Below are positions 8,938 through 17,056 of a stretch of 64,000 bases of DNA, piece by piece (the first letter of the stretch is position 1; the number at the start of each line of letters is the position of its first letter). This stretch comes from Alphaproteobacteria bacterium. GTDB taxonomy: Bacteria; Planctomycetota; Phycisphaerae; UBA1845. Position numbers and translations under genes: made by a program. Under the pieces are notes generated by a model. That model ran no database searches and was not told where the DNA came from. It saw only the letters and a list, made by a program, of their open reading frames with translations. Where the stretch lies: positions 633,856 through 697,855 of the forward strand of contig JANQQE010000011.1 of assembly GCA_028285105.1 (NCBI GenBank). Direction: 5' to 3'.

Positions 8938-9270
8938 ATGGCCAAAAAGAAAGCTGCTGCAAAGGCGACGAAACCCCGTACCAAAAGCGAGATTTACCGT
9001 GAACTCTCGGAGCGCACCGAACTCTCGCGCAAGCAGGTCGTTGCCGTCTTTGACGAAATGGCTTCCATGATCAAGAAAGACTTGGGCAGGCGAGGGCCGG
9101 GCGTATTCACCGTTCCCGGTTTGATGAAAGTCAAAGTTGTCCGCAAGCCAGCCACCAAAGCGCGCAAAGGCATCAATCCATTCACCAAGGAAGAAATGGT
9201 TTTCAAAGCCAAGCCAGCACGCAACGTTGTGAAGGCACTGCCGCTCAAAGCCATGAAGGACATGGTCTGA
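8938..9270 (+). CDS. hup: HU-family DNA-binding protein
   Basis: Small basic nucleoid protein of 110 residues. The N-terminal Lys/Ala-rich leader (KKKAAAKATK) is followed by an HU/IHF fold: helices (KSEIYRELSERTELSRKQVVAVFDEM region), a strand pair, and the arm segment in which GINPFTKEEM replaces the usual arm sequence RNPRTGE. The ATG at 8938 has AAAGGA upstream and is preferred to an in-frame ATG at 8881. The lysine-rich tail-like leader is common in planctomycete HU proteins. It binds and bends DNA without sequence specificity. Followed by a near-perfect terminator. Confidence 0.9.
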   Translation: MAKKKAAAKATKPRTKSEIYRELSERTELSRKQVVAVFDEMASMIKKDLGRRGPGVFTVPGLMKVKVVRKPATKARKGINPFTKEEMVFKAKPARNVVKALPLKAMKDMV

Positions 9271-9309
9271 TCCAGCCGGCATAAGCATCACGCCGGATAC
9301 GAAATGAGA

Positions 9310-9349
9310 ACGGTGCGCGTCTTTGACCAAAGACGCGCACCGTTTTTTT
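9310..9349 (+). terminator. Strong Rho-independent terminator after HU
   Basis: Perfect 15-bp stem from 9310 to 9324 pairing with 9329-9343 around a four-base loop, followed directly by seven T. It also separates HU from the convergent glmM. Confidence 0.95.
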
Positions 9350-9363
9350 GCATTTGTTATGCG

Positions 9364-10713
9364 TCAATCGGTTGCGTCCACGATCTTCTCTATGCGCTGT
9401 GCAAGGTCCTGCGCCGTTGCCTGATCGGACGCTTCACTGATGATCCGCATGATGGGTTCGGTGTTGCTGCCGCGCACGTGTACCCACCCTTCCGGCCAAT
9501 CGATTCGCACGCCATCGATCGTACTCAACTTTTCGTTCGCAAACGTTGCCTGAACGTTTGCAAGCACGCGACCGATTTTGTCTTTCGCACACTCAGTTTT
9601 GGTTTTGACCAGTTCGTATCTCGGAAGCTCGGCGACCAACGTCGAAAGCGGTTGACCAGTCGCAGCCAAAAAATCCAATGTCAGCGCCATGCCGACGATG
9701 CTGTCTCGCACATACACGACGCGCGGATCGATGATGCCGCCGTTACCCTCACCGCCAACGACGCAATTGTTGGCCTTCATCGTTTCGACGACGTTGGCTT
9801 CACCGACGGCGCTGCGATGCACACACGAACCACCGCCGATTTTTTTTGCGAGGTCGTCCAACATCCGGGAGGTCGAGAGATTGGCACATGCCGGACCGGG
9901 CGTTTGCTCAAGCACGCGGCGGGCGGCGATCACCAGCGTATACTCTTCGCCGATGTAACTGCCATTTTCATCAACGATGACCAATCGATCGGCATCGGGA
10001 TCTTGCGCGAACGCGACATCGACATCGGAGCCCGTTACCGCCCCACAAAGATCGCGAAGGTTTTCTTCCAACGGTTCCGGCGTGTGGGCGAAGTGACCGG
10101 TCGGTTCGGGATTCAAGTACGTGACTTCGCAACCCAACGCATCCAGGAGTTTCTTGGCCACCGGTTGACCTGCACCGTTGACACTGTCAAGGACGACCTT
10201 AAACCGTTTCGACCGGATCGCCTCAACATCGACAATTTTCAATACGCGATTGACGTGTACGTCATTCGTCGAATGGTCGGCTGACATTTTCCCCACGTTA
10301 GAATAATCGACGAGTGCAAACTTTTCGGATTTGAGAATGTCGATGATTTCCTGAGCCATCGATGCCGGTGGTGCGTGACCGTTTGGCGTCAGGAATTTGA
10401 TGCCATTCCATTGGGACGGATTGTGGCTGGCCGTCAAGACGATTCCGCCGGCAGCTTTGTGTTCGGTGACCATGATTGCGGTGCTGGGCGTGGTGGCGAT
10501 CCCGAGATCGATGACATCGCTGCCGCCCGCAAGCAGCCCACTCGCCACCGCGTTGCGCACCATGTCGCCGCTGGGTCGCGAATCTCTTCCGAGGACAATC
10601 GGTTTTCCGCCGACGAACGTTGCCATCGCACAACCCGCCGAGGCAGCCAACTGCGGCGTCAGTGTATCACCGACGATGCCTCGGATACCCGAAACGCCAA
10701 TCATCAATGCCAT
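9364..10713 (-). CDS. glmM: Phosphoglucosamine mutase (phosphohexomutase family)
   Basis: Alpha-D-phosphohexomutase, 449 residues. It has the catalytic Ser in TASHNP (Ser96), the magnesium loop DPDADR (about residues 237-242), the sugar loop GGEGNGG and the phosphate loop RGSNTEP near the C-terminus. GlmM turns glucosamine-6-phosphate into glucosamine-1-phosphate for UDP-GlcNAc synthesis in the cytoplasm. The EGNGG form of the sugar loop is also seen in archaeal-type phosphoglucosamine/phosphomannomutases, so mannose or glucose phosphates remain possible substrates. The ATG at 10713 has GAGGGG eight to nine bases upstream. It stands alone and is convergent with HU. Confidence 0.85.
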   Translation of the reverse strand: MALMIGVSGIRGIVGDTLTPQLAASAGCAMATFVGGKPIVLGRDSRPSGDMVRNAVASGLLAGGSDVIDLGIATTPSTAIMVTEHKAAGGIVLTASHNPSQWNGIKFLTPNGHAPPASMAQEIIDILKSEKFALVDYSNVGKMSADHSTNDVHVNRVLKIVDVEAIRSKRFKVVLDSVNGAGQPVAKKLLDALGCEVTYLNPEPTGHFAHTPEPLEENLRDLCGAVTGSDVDVAFAQDPDADRLVIVDENGSYIGEEYTLVIAARRVLEQTPGPACANLSTSRMLDDLAKKIGGGSCVHRSAVGEANVVETMKANNCVVGGEGNGGIIDPRVVYVRDSIVGMALTLDFLAATGQPLSTLVAELPRYELVKTKTECAKDKIGRVLANVQATFANEKLSTIDGVRIDWPEGWVHVRGSNTEPIMRIISEASDQATAQDLAQRIEKIVDATD

Positions 10714-10817
10714 GCTATTTCACCCCTCGTATTTGGATTCCGATACGCAACCGATTATGCGAAATACAATCGAACTTGACCAGTTATCAAGATTAACCGG
10801 AACTGCGAAGGATAAAC

Positions 10818-10865
10818 AAAAATCGGGCCCGCGACCCAAATGTTCAACTAGGTCGCAGAGCCCGA
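10818..10865 (-). terminator. Terminator downstream of dnaA
   Basis: Two-part stem TCGGGC/GCCCGA (10823-10828 with 10860-10865) and GCGACC/GGTCGC (10831-10836 with 10851-10856), with a small internal bulge. On the minus strand it is followed by TTTTTG. It lies about 100 bases past the dnaA stop. Confidence 0.75.
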
Positions 10866-10940
10866 GGAAGCGATCGCTCCAGTTTCGCCCGGCATTCCGT
10901 GCCGCAATGCGTTACCGGGGCGCGCCCGTAGAATTATTTG

Positions 10941-10968
10941 ACTGCACTTACTTTACTGCACTTACTTT
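10941..10968. repeat. Two tandem copies of a 14-bp unit at the dnaA stop
   Basis: ACTGCACTTACTTT occurs twice head to tail and touches the TAA stop of dnaA. No known function; probably a small duplication. Confidence 0.85.
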
Positions 10969-12412
10969 ACGAGGTCGGCACTTCGATAGCCGACGACGAT
11001 CCGAGGCCCAACTGGTTTTCCAACTCAGCAATGATTTCGACGAGGTTGCCCTCTTTTTCCCCAGCCGGGGTCATCCACTTTGCGATCTGACCGTTGTCGA
11101 GAATGTTCTTGATCCTGCGGCAAGCGAGAATGACCGTGGAGTGATTCTTGTTGCCCATGAAACGTCCGATCTCGGGGAAACTCATGTTCGTATGGGCACG
11201 GGCAAGGTACATCGCCACGCCACGTGCAAGGGCAATCGTACGGGTCTTACGCGACGTGTGCAGGTCGGCTGGTGCAAGCCCAAAGAAAATCGACACCGCA
11301 CTTTCGATGTCGGTCAGTTTAATGACAGGGACAGTATGTTCGATCAAGTCACCCAGACCGCGGTGAGCGAGCGGAAGCGTCAACGATTCACCACTGAGGC
11401 GCGCCAACGCAACCAACTTGAGAAGTGCCCCTTCCAATTCGCGAACATTGGCCTGGAAGTTTGCGGCAATGTATTCGATGACTTCCGGGCGAACGTCGAA
11501 ATTCAATTTCGATGCACGTTTCTGCAAAACACCGACGCGCGTTGCATGATCGGGCGAATCGATCTTGACGACCATCCCGGCGATAAAGCGGCTGACGAGA
11601 TGCTCTGACAAGTGCCCGATGAGTTTCGGATGGGCGTCGGAGGCCATCACGACCTGCTTGCCGGAAGCGTCGATGGCATTGAACGTGTGCAGAAATTCTT
11701 CCTGGGTCGCACGTTTGTTGGCGAAAAAGTGAACGTCGTCGATCACCAGGACATCGAGACGGCGAAATCGCTGATGAAACGCATCGCGCTCGCCATTTTT
11801 GACGGCATAGACGAATTGATTGGTGAAGTCTTCACCCGAAACGTACTTCCAACGCAACTCCGGATGCTTCTCCTGTAACTCATTGCAAATTCCCTGAAGC
11901 AAGTGGGTCTTGCCCAAGCCGCTACCGCCGTGAATGAAGAGCGGATTGAACTGCGTGCATGGCGATTCAGCCACCGCACGGGCACAGCTGACAGCCAATC
12001 GGTTCGACTCGCCAACGATGAACTCGCTGAGTTTTCCGTGTAGCGTTTGCGGAACGGCGACTGCACTGGCTTTTTTGCGCTTGCGTGCCAACCGTTCCGG
12101 GTTGTCGGCTGCGAACTTGGATTGCGAGTCGGGTTGCTTGCGACGCAGTTCTTTCGCAATGGACGGGTCGATTGAAAAAACGATCTCAAGTCGTTTTGAC
12201 GTCACCTCTTCTGCTGCGTCTTGAAGCGCAGGCATGAAATGACGTTCGATCCATTCGCCAACGAACACATTCGGTACTTCCAGGCGAACAAACTCGTCGG
12301 CGATGGTGAATCGCGTGGCATTTTTGAACCACAGTTTGTAATCCTGCGCACCGATGCGCGAGGCGATGGCATTCTCAAATTGACAGACCGTATCCGCAAC
12401 CGATGAAAGCAT
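10967..12412 (-). CDS. dnaA: Chromosomal replication initiator DnaA
   Basis: Complete DnaA of 481 residues. Domain I covers the first 90 residues (IGAQDYKLWFKN, NVFVGEWIE), then a basic linker. The AAA+ domain has Walker A GGSGLGKTHLLQ near residue 161 and Walker B LVIDDVHFF. Domain IV carries the helix-turn-helix signature RTIALARGVAMYLARAHT and the NKNHSTVILACRRI motif that reads DnaA boxes. The ATG at 12412 has GGAGGT nine bases upstream and is clearly better than in-frame starts farther out. It lies between glmM and a GNAT gene and not next to dnaN. A terminator follows. The AT-rich block upstream may contain autoregulatory DnaA sites. Confidence 0.97.
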   Translation of the reverse strand: MLSSVADTVCQFENAIASRIGAQDYKLWFKNATRFTIADEFVRLEVPNVFVGEWIERHFMPALQDAAEEVTSKRLEIVFSIDPSIAKELRRKQPDSQSKFAADNPERLARKRKKASAVAVPQTLHGKLSEFIVGESNRLAVSCARAVAESPCTQFNPLFIHGGSGLGKTHLLQGICNELQEKHPELRWKYVSGEDFTNQFVYAVKNGERDAFHQRFRRLDVLVIDDVHFFANKRATQEEFLHTFNAIDASGKQVVMASDAHPKLIGHLSEHLVSRFIAGMVVKIDSPDHATRVGVLQKRASKLNFDVRPEVIEYIAANFQANVRELEGALLKLVALARLSGESLTLPLAHRGLGDLIEHTVPVIKLTDIESAVSIFFGLAPADLHTSRKTRTIALARGVAMYLARAHTNMSFPEIGRFMGNKNHSTVILACRRIKNILDNGQIAKWMTPAGEKEGNLVEIIAELENQLGLGSSSAIEVPTS

Positions 12413-12773
12413 TGTGCATAGACCTCCAGCGCGTGGCAAAGCCCTTGCCGCTAATAAACGACGGACGCGTTTTCGAGAGTTAAGATTGACAAAAAAAGAA
12501 ACCGGCTCGGTAGTTTTGGCAGAAGCCATTACCGGCCGAACTGACTGGTTCAGCAACGAAGGCGGAATGTAACATAGACTCTCAGAATTGGTCAATAGGA
12601 ATTTACGATTGAATCACGTTTCACAACGTTGCGCGCGACTGAACAATAAATTTGATAAGTGGTTACCGTTTCAAAATTTTTTTGAAAACAACAGTTGTTC
12701 ACAAAGTGCAAATCGCAGTGTTGAGAATTTGTGAAAGCAATGTCGCTCATGTTCGCGTACAGCAAAAACCCCT
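12413..12773. promoter_or_regulatory. AT-rich dnaA upstream region, possible regulatory/origin element
   Basis: The 361-base gap is richer in A and T than its surroundings between 12560 and 12740. It contains three related 8-mers TTTCACAA or GTTCACAA (12619-12626, 12697-12704, and the reverse strand at 12729-12736), which resemble the right half of DnaA boxes. An AT inverted repeat GTTTCAAAA/TTTTGAAAAC lies at 12668-12689. None is a perfect TTATCCACA box. dnaA promoter function is likely; origin function is speculative. Confidence 0.4.
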
Positions 12774-13802
12774 TCAAACACAGCGAATCCACGCCCTTCG
12801 CCTTGCAAGCTCCACAAACCCGAATCCGTCGTAGAGTTTTCGTGCAGGGGTGTTAATTGCATCGACGGCGAGTGTGACATGCGACATACGTAAATCGTAT
12901 GCGCGTTGTGCGGCAAGAGTTAGAAGTGCACGCCCCAATCCGCCCCGGCGAGCGGTTGAACAAACCCCCATGTACACGATTTCAATCGCCGAACGATCGA
13001 TCACGCGCGACGTCAACAAGATCGCCACCGGTTCGTCAGCTTGCGTCACGACGTAAAACCCTTTGGGATCAAATTTTCCGGTCGATTTATGGCCGGCAAA
13101 GGCGTCGGCAGCCGTTCGCACAGGCGTCAAGTCAGGGCAATCCAGGCTATCTGCGTAAGTTCTTTCGAGCGCCGTCAGGAACAACAATTCATTTGTCGCG
13201 TTCAGCGTATGTAATTCAAATTCGCGCCGCAGTGCAGAATGGCCAATACCCGAATTCGCAACTTCGCAGTCCATATAGATAAGTTCGGCAAGATATTCGA
13301 ACTGCATGTTCTTGATCATTCTGGCTCGATTCGTGTCCCTCGTGTCCAATAAGGTTTGCAGTAATTTGAGGTTACGTTCTTTCGCATGTGCGACAATGCG
13401 TTCCATGATCGCCGATGCGGCTGGTGCTGCCAACAGACTCTGCCCCAAATGTACCAATGCACTTCGTCCGGGCGACTCAACAAACAACGCAGCAGCAGCC
13501 ATTTCATCTCGCGGCCCGGAAGCAACAAATACGCTCGAAGTGACACCGCCATGGCTGGACATGGCATTCAGGTTGTGTCGCTGGGCTTCGATTTCGTAGG
13601 ATTTTGCCCGGCGTCCCGATAACGCAAAGCAAAAAGCCGCCGCAAACGCATCGTCGTCGGACCCCAATTGGTCAATCCTCAATCCGTCCGTGACGTTTTG
13701 AATTGCAGAATCGATGGGTTCGGCAGGCAACGTTGCGGCCCCTATTGGAGGAAGATGTTTTTGGGAATGCGGCTGGTGAACCCGGAAATCGGCAATTCGC
13801 AT
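12774..13802 (-). CDS. Tandem GNAT-family N-acetyltransferase
   Basis: About 342 residues with two GNAT-like halves, the arrangement seen in MshD-type enzymes. The C-terminal half (about residues 190-342) is the better one. It has the acetyl-CoA loop RRGGLGRALL after the strand YMGVCSTA, then the typical N-terminal-amine acetyltransferase ending (NTPARKLYDGFGF). The N-terminal half keeps the fold pattern (FVASGP, AAALFVESPG) but no clear CoA loop. The predicted ATG at 13802 overlaps the upstream lipoprotein gene by 61 bases and lacks a ribosome binding site, so the real start may be later. Substrate unknown. Confidence 0.75.
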   Translation of the reverse strand: MRIADFRVHQPHSQKHLPPIGAATLPAEPIDSAIQNVTDGLRIDQLGSDDDAFAAAFCFALSGRRAKSYEIEAQRHNLNAMSSHGGVTSSVFVASGPRDEMAAAALFVESPGRSALVHLGQSLLAAPAASAIMERIVAHAKERNLKLLQTLLDTRDTNRARMIKNMQFEYLAELIYMDCEVANSGIGHSALRREFELHTLNATNELLFLTALERTYADSLDCPDLTPVRTAADAFAGHKSTGKFDPKGFYVVTQADEPVAILLTSRVIDRSAIEIVYMGVCSTARRGGLGRALLTLAAQRAYDLRMSHVTLAVDAINTPARKLYDGFGFVELARRRAWIRCV

Positions 13803-14290
13803 CGGGGAACGACCACTGCATGAATCGGGCTGACGATCATTGGCGATCGCAGGTCGTCGTCCTGCGGGTAAAATTCCTTGACGTCTACCTCGATTTCACC
13901 GTTGCCCATCCAGACCCCTTCGATCCGGATTTCGCAAAGGCGACTCGATGCCGGTCCCATCGCAGCAAGCAGCACCATTTGAGTTTTGAAATCGACATCG
14001 AGATTCAAGAGTGGAAATTGCGACAGCGACGGATAATCGTAAATCACGATGCGAAGCGGTGTTGCAATCCTCGTCTCGCGCTGGATCATCTCGGTGTGAA
14101 TGGGCAGTTCATCCCCAGGCTGAACGTCAGACAGACGCTGCGAATCGTAGGCAGGGGCCTTGCTCGAGCGGCATCCGAAGCTTCCAAGCGCGCAGACGCT
14201 TAGCACGCAAGTCAGCCAACAGGCTTTTCGATTTGATCGATTCGGCACGATAATCTCCAATCTGCAAGCGGAATGCTGTTGCAGCCCCAC
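13742..14290 (-). CDS. Predicted lipoprotein with PrcB-like C-terminal domain
   Basis: The first 40 residues hold a basic segment, a hydrophobic core and the lipobox LGSFGC, so the protein is expected to be lipidated and anchored in the envelope. Residues about 90-175 match the PrcB_C pattern: a strand with VDFKTQMVLLAAMG, a strand with CEIRIEGV, then EIEVDVKEFYP and finally SPIHAVVVPR. PrcB-like domains occur in envelope proteins associated with the PrcA protease and elsewhere. No protease gene is adjacent. The start codon choice is uncertain; an internal start nearer the signal sequence is possible. Confidence 0.65.
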   Translation of the reverse strand: MGLQQHSACRLEIIVPNRSNRKACWLTCVLSVCALGSFGCRSSKAPAYDSQRLSDVQPGDELPIHTEMIQRETRIATPLRIVIYDYPSLSQFPLLNLDVDFKTQMVLLAAMGPASSRLCEIRIEGVWMGNGEIEVDVKEFYPQDDDLRSPMIVSPIHAVVVPRCELPISGFTSRIPKNIFLQ

Positions 14291-14350
14291 CGCTCGCTTT
14301 TATAATCACTTTATTGGCAAGATGATAGCGTTTTCCCGGATACTGAGCGA

Positions 14351-14803
14351 TTGTGCAAGCCAAGCCTGCGACGAGCGATCTTCCTGTTGAGCGCGGGCTT
14401 CGGCCTTGTTGTGTGGTCGGGATGTGCCAATCAAGCCGATGTCCTCACGCGACAACTTGAATCGAAAGACCCTGCCGAACGGATCAGGGCGATTCATGCG
14501 GTTGGTGAGCAACAGATCGAAGCATTGCTGCCTGCATTGGTCAATCGACTGGACGATGCCGATGTGGCTGTCAGGCTCTATGCGATCGTCGCGCTTGAAA
14601 AGTTGACCGGAACAAGGCTCGGATACGACTATGCTGCTGGTAGCGACCGTCGTCGAGAAGCAGTTGCTAGCTGGCGTCGGTTCGTCGAGGAGCGTGCTGG
14701 TTCGGTTGACCGGGCTGTTGAACGAGGTGCCGAAGATGCGGCTCCCTCGAAAGATCTTGATGCCTCCGAAGAAACTTTGACGAGCGGTGGCAATAGCGGA
14801 TGA
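14351..14803 (+). CDS. Small lipoprotein with HEAT-like repeat
   Basis: A TTG start gives a classic lipoprotein leader: two Arg, a hydrophobic core (AIFLLSAGFGLVV) and lipobox VWSGC. After it comes a HEAT/PBS-lyase-like pair of helices (AERIRAIHAVGEQQ, then DADVAVRLYAIVALEKLTG), the kind of repeat that mediates protein contact. No ATG is available in the frame before the stop upstream, so TTG is accepted. It is divergent from the PrcB-like lipoprotein, with about 60 bases between them. Role unknown; the repeat may count or check envelope partners. Confidence 0.7.
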   Translation: MCKPSLRRAIFLLSAGFGLVVWSGCANQADVLTRQLESKDPAERIRAIHAVGEQQIEALLPALVNRLDDADVAVRLYAIVALEKLTGTRLGYDYAAGSDRRREAVASWRRFVEERAGSVDRAVERGAEDAAPSKDLDASEETLTSGGNSG

Positions 14804-14919
14804 TACCCGGCTGCGTTAAGACTTATCTCGTAAAGGCCCATCGCATGCCTCAAACAACTGACATGAGGTGTTATCCCTAAGAGAAGTCGAAGCGAACACC
14901 CAAAGGATGCAGGTCGGTA

Positions 14920-15261
14920 ATGACTAACGGTTTGGCCAAAGAGATCACACGCAACAGCGACCACATCCTGATCGCGATGTCGGGCGAATTGACGATCCAC
15001 TCTGCCCCAGATTTTCACAAATCGCTCCTGGACCTGGGCAACACGGCCAACAGCCACTGGGTGTTCGACCTTCAAGAAATCACCTATATCGATTCTGCCG
15101 GTGTGGGGACGCTCGTGGACATCTTCCGCCGCAGCAAGAAGAACGGTTCGCGGATGTCTCTGGTCGGTATGAATCGCCAAGTTCGCAGCGTCTTTGAAAT
15201 CACCAAACTCGACAAGTTCTTTCCCATATTTGAATCGGTGCAGGACGCGCTCGATTCGTAA
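14920..15261 (+). CDS. STAS-domain protein, MlaB/anti-sigma antagonist type
   Basis: Single STAS domain of 113 residues. The phosphorylatable Ser is present in YIDSAGVGTLV, as in SpoIIAA-type anti-sigma factor antagonists. It starts 14 bases before the MlaE permease gene, which makes it the MlaB partner of this transporter by context: MlaB binds the ATPase and stabilises the complex. No anti-sigma kinase is adjacent. Keeping the Ser hints that transporter activity may be switched by phosphorylation, which is inferred. Confidence 0.88.
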   Translation: MTNGLAKEITRNSDHILIAMSGELTIHSAPDFHKSLLDLGNTANSHWVFDLQEITYIDSAGVGTLVDIFRRSKKNGSRMSLVGMNRQVRSVFEITKLDKFFPIFESVQDALDS

Positions 15262-15275
15262 GTGATCCGGCATCG

Positions 15276-16127
15276 ATGGCCACTTCTAAATTCAAACCGT
15301 CAAGGGTTCGTAGCGCCGTCGAAAACGTCGGTGCTGTCGGCGACCGCTCGCTCAACAGCGTGGGTCAGTTTGTGCGCGATATTGGCGGAATGGCCTACCT
15401 TCTCGGCGACACAATCGTCTGGGCCTTTAAGGGGCTCTTTTTTCGCCGACTCAAATTCGGTTGGGGTTCGCTATCCGACCAGATGGTTCGCGTCGGTGTG
15501 CGGAGCATCGGAATAGTCGTGTTGGTGCAGGGGTTCATCGGTTGCATTCTCGCCCTTCAACTCGCCCCCACCTTGGAAAGTTACGGTCAACTCGAAAAAA
15601 TCGCCGACGTCGTGGCGATCGCCATCGTGCGTGAACTGGGCCCGCTGATCACGGCGATTGTCCTGAGTGGTTATGCCGGCGCTTCGATTGCGGCTGAGAT
15701 CGGTTCGATGGTCGAGGCTGAGGAGATCAAAGCCCTTCGTGCGCATGCATTGAATCCGATTCGCTTCCTGATCGTTCCGCGCTTCCTGGCGACGACGATC
15801 ATGATTGTGGGGCTTGCAGTGATCGCGGATACGGTTGGCATTGCTGGCGGATTGCTCACGTCCTGGGCGGCGCTGGGTATTTCGCCCGAAGCTTATCTCG
15901 CATCGACTCAGATTGCGATTGTTGTTCGCGATTTTCTGACCGGACTCAGCAAAGCCTGCATCTTCGGCATGCTTGTTTCGATGATCGCGTGCTACGAGGG
16001 TCTTACCGTTTCGGGTGGTGCGGTTGGTGTCGGTAAAGCGACGACTGCCACCGTGGTGAAGTCGATCGTTGCGATTATAGGAATGGACGCGGTGTTTACT
16101 TCGATCTTCTACGTCTTCGGGCTTTAG
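15276..16127 (+). CDS. mlaE: MlaE-family ABC transporter permease
   Basis: Integral membrane permease of the MCE/Mla phospholipid transport system, 283 residues. It has an N-terminal amphipathic segment, then about five helices. Family hallmarks are QGFIGCILALQ, the highly conserved LGPLITAIVLSGYAGASIAAEIG stretch read as shorter pieces, and ALNPIRFLIVPR. It forms the membrane core with the ATPase downstream (11 bases away) and the STAS protein upstream. MlaE moves phospholipid between inner and outer membrane layers. Confidence 0.95.
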   Translation: MATSKFKPSRVRSAVENVGAVGDRSLNSVGQFVRDIGGMAYLLGDTIVWAFKGLFFRRLKFGWGSLSDQMVRVGVRSIGIVVLVQGFIGCILALQLAPTLESYGQLEKIADVVAIAIVRELGPLITAIVLSGYAGASIAAEIGSMVEAEEIKALRAHALNPIRFLIVPRFLATTIMIVGLAVIADTVGIAGGLLTSWAALGISPEAYLASTQIAIVVRDFLTGLSKACIFGMLVSMIACYEGLTVSGGAVGVGKATTATVVKSIVAIIGMDAVFTSIFYVFGL

Positions 16128-16138
16128 GCAGCAATCGA

Positions 16139-17029
16139 ATGTCGGATCAGTTCTCCAACGAAGACGTGGTCATTTCGCTCACCAAGGTGCGCAAATCGTT
16201 CGAGGATCATGATGGCAACGATCACGTCGTTTTGGATTCGGTCACGTTCGACATCTATCGCGGTGAGACGCTGGTCGTCATGGGCGGAAGCGGTTGCGGT
16301 AAGAGTACGCTGCTCAACTGCATGATCGGCGAGTACGAAATCGACTCCGGTTCGATTCGCTTTCGCACGCGCGACATGGACGGGTTGGCTGACATTGCCA
16401 AGCTCAGCGATGAACAATTCAACGACATTCGCAAGCGTTACGGAATCCTCTTTCAAAGCGGCGCGTTGTTTAATTCGCTGACCCTGGCAGAGAACATCGC
16501 CCTTCCGCTTGAAGAACATTCCTACGTCGATCCATCCATCATCGACATCGTGGTGACGCTGAAACTTCAACAGGTCAAAATGCTCGCCCATCGCGACAAG
16601 ATGCCATCGCAGCTTTCGGGCGGTCAAAAGAAGCGGGCTGGGCTGGCCCGCGCGACGGCGCTCGATCCCGAAATACTGTTCTACGACGAACCCTCTGCGG
16701 GACTCGATCCGGTCACGTCGACAGCAATCGACGAATTGATGATGGACTTGTCGCAAAAACTGCGCGTCACCAGCGTGGTCGTCACCCACGAAATGGATTC
16801 CGCATTTCGGATTGCCGACCGCATGGTCATGCTCGACAAAGGGCGCGTGTTAAAAATAGGAGCGCGACACGAATTTGAATTGCTCCGCGATGCAAATCCC
16901 CTAGAGTTAGCGAACGCTGACGACCGCTTAATGAATCAATTCTTGAACGGACACGGCGAAGGTCCGCTGACGGACGCAGAAGGCTTGAGCGAGTTTGAAA
17001 AGTTAATCAAGACGTCATCGGGCGGTTAA
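16139..17029 (+). CDS. mlaF: MlaF-family ABC transporter ATPase
   Basis: Nucleotide-binding subunit, 296 residues: Walker A GGSGCGKST near residue 50, Q-loop FQSG, signature LSGGQKKRAGLARA near 158, Walker B LFYDEPSAGLDP near 180 and the H-loop VVTHE. The KKRAGLARA form of the signature is typical of MlaF. It drives lipid transport through MlaE. The C-terminal 40 residues extend beyond the usual domain, as in MlaF proteins that bind the STAS partner. Part of the 14.9-19.5 kb operon. Confidence 0.95.
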   Translation: MSDQFSNEDVVISLTKVRKSFEDHDGNDHVVLDSVTFDIYRGETLVVMGGSGCGKSTLLNCMIGEYEIDSGSIRFRTRDMDGLADIAKLSDEQFNDIRKRYGILFQSGALFNSLTLAENIALPLEEHSYVDPSIIDIVVTLKLQQVKMLAHRDKMPSQLSGGQKKRAGLARATALDPEILFYDEPSAGLDPVTSTAIDELMMDLSQKLRVTSVVVTHEMDSAFRIADRMVMLDKGRVLKIGARHEFELLRDANPLELANADDRLMNQFLNGHGEGPLTDAEGLSEFEKLIKTSSGG

Positions 17030-17056
17030 ACGATCCTGCAAAACGACAATCACGTT

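Noticed and set aside
9304..10284. 326-residue open frame antisense to glmM
   Set aside because: Starts inside a terminator hairpin and shadows glmM codons.
10397..11608. 403-residue open frame spanning the glmM-dnaA gap on the plus strand
   Set aside because: It covers antisense parts of two certain genes and a terminator; no family signal.
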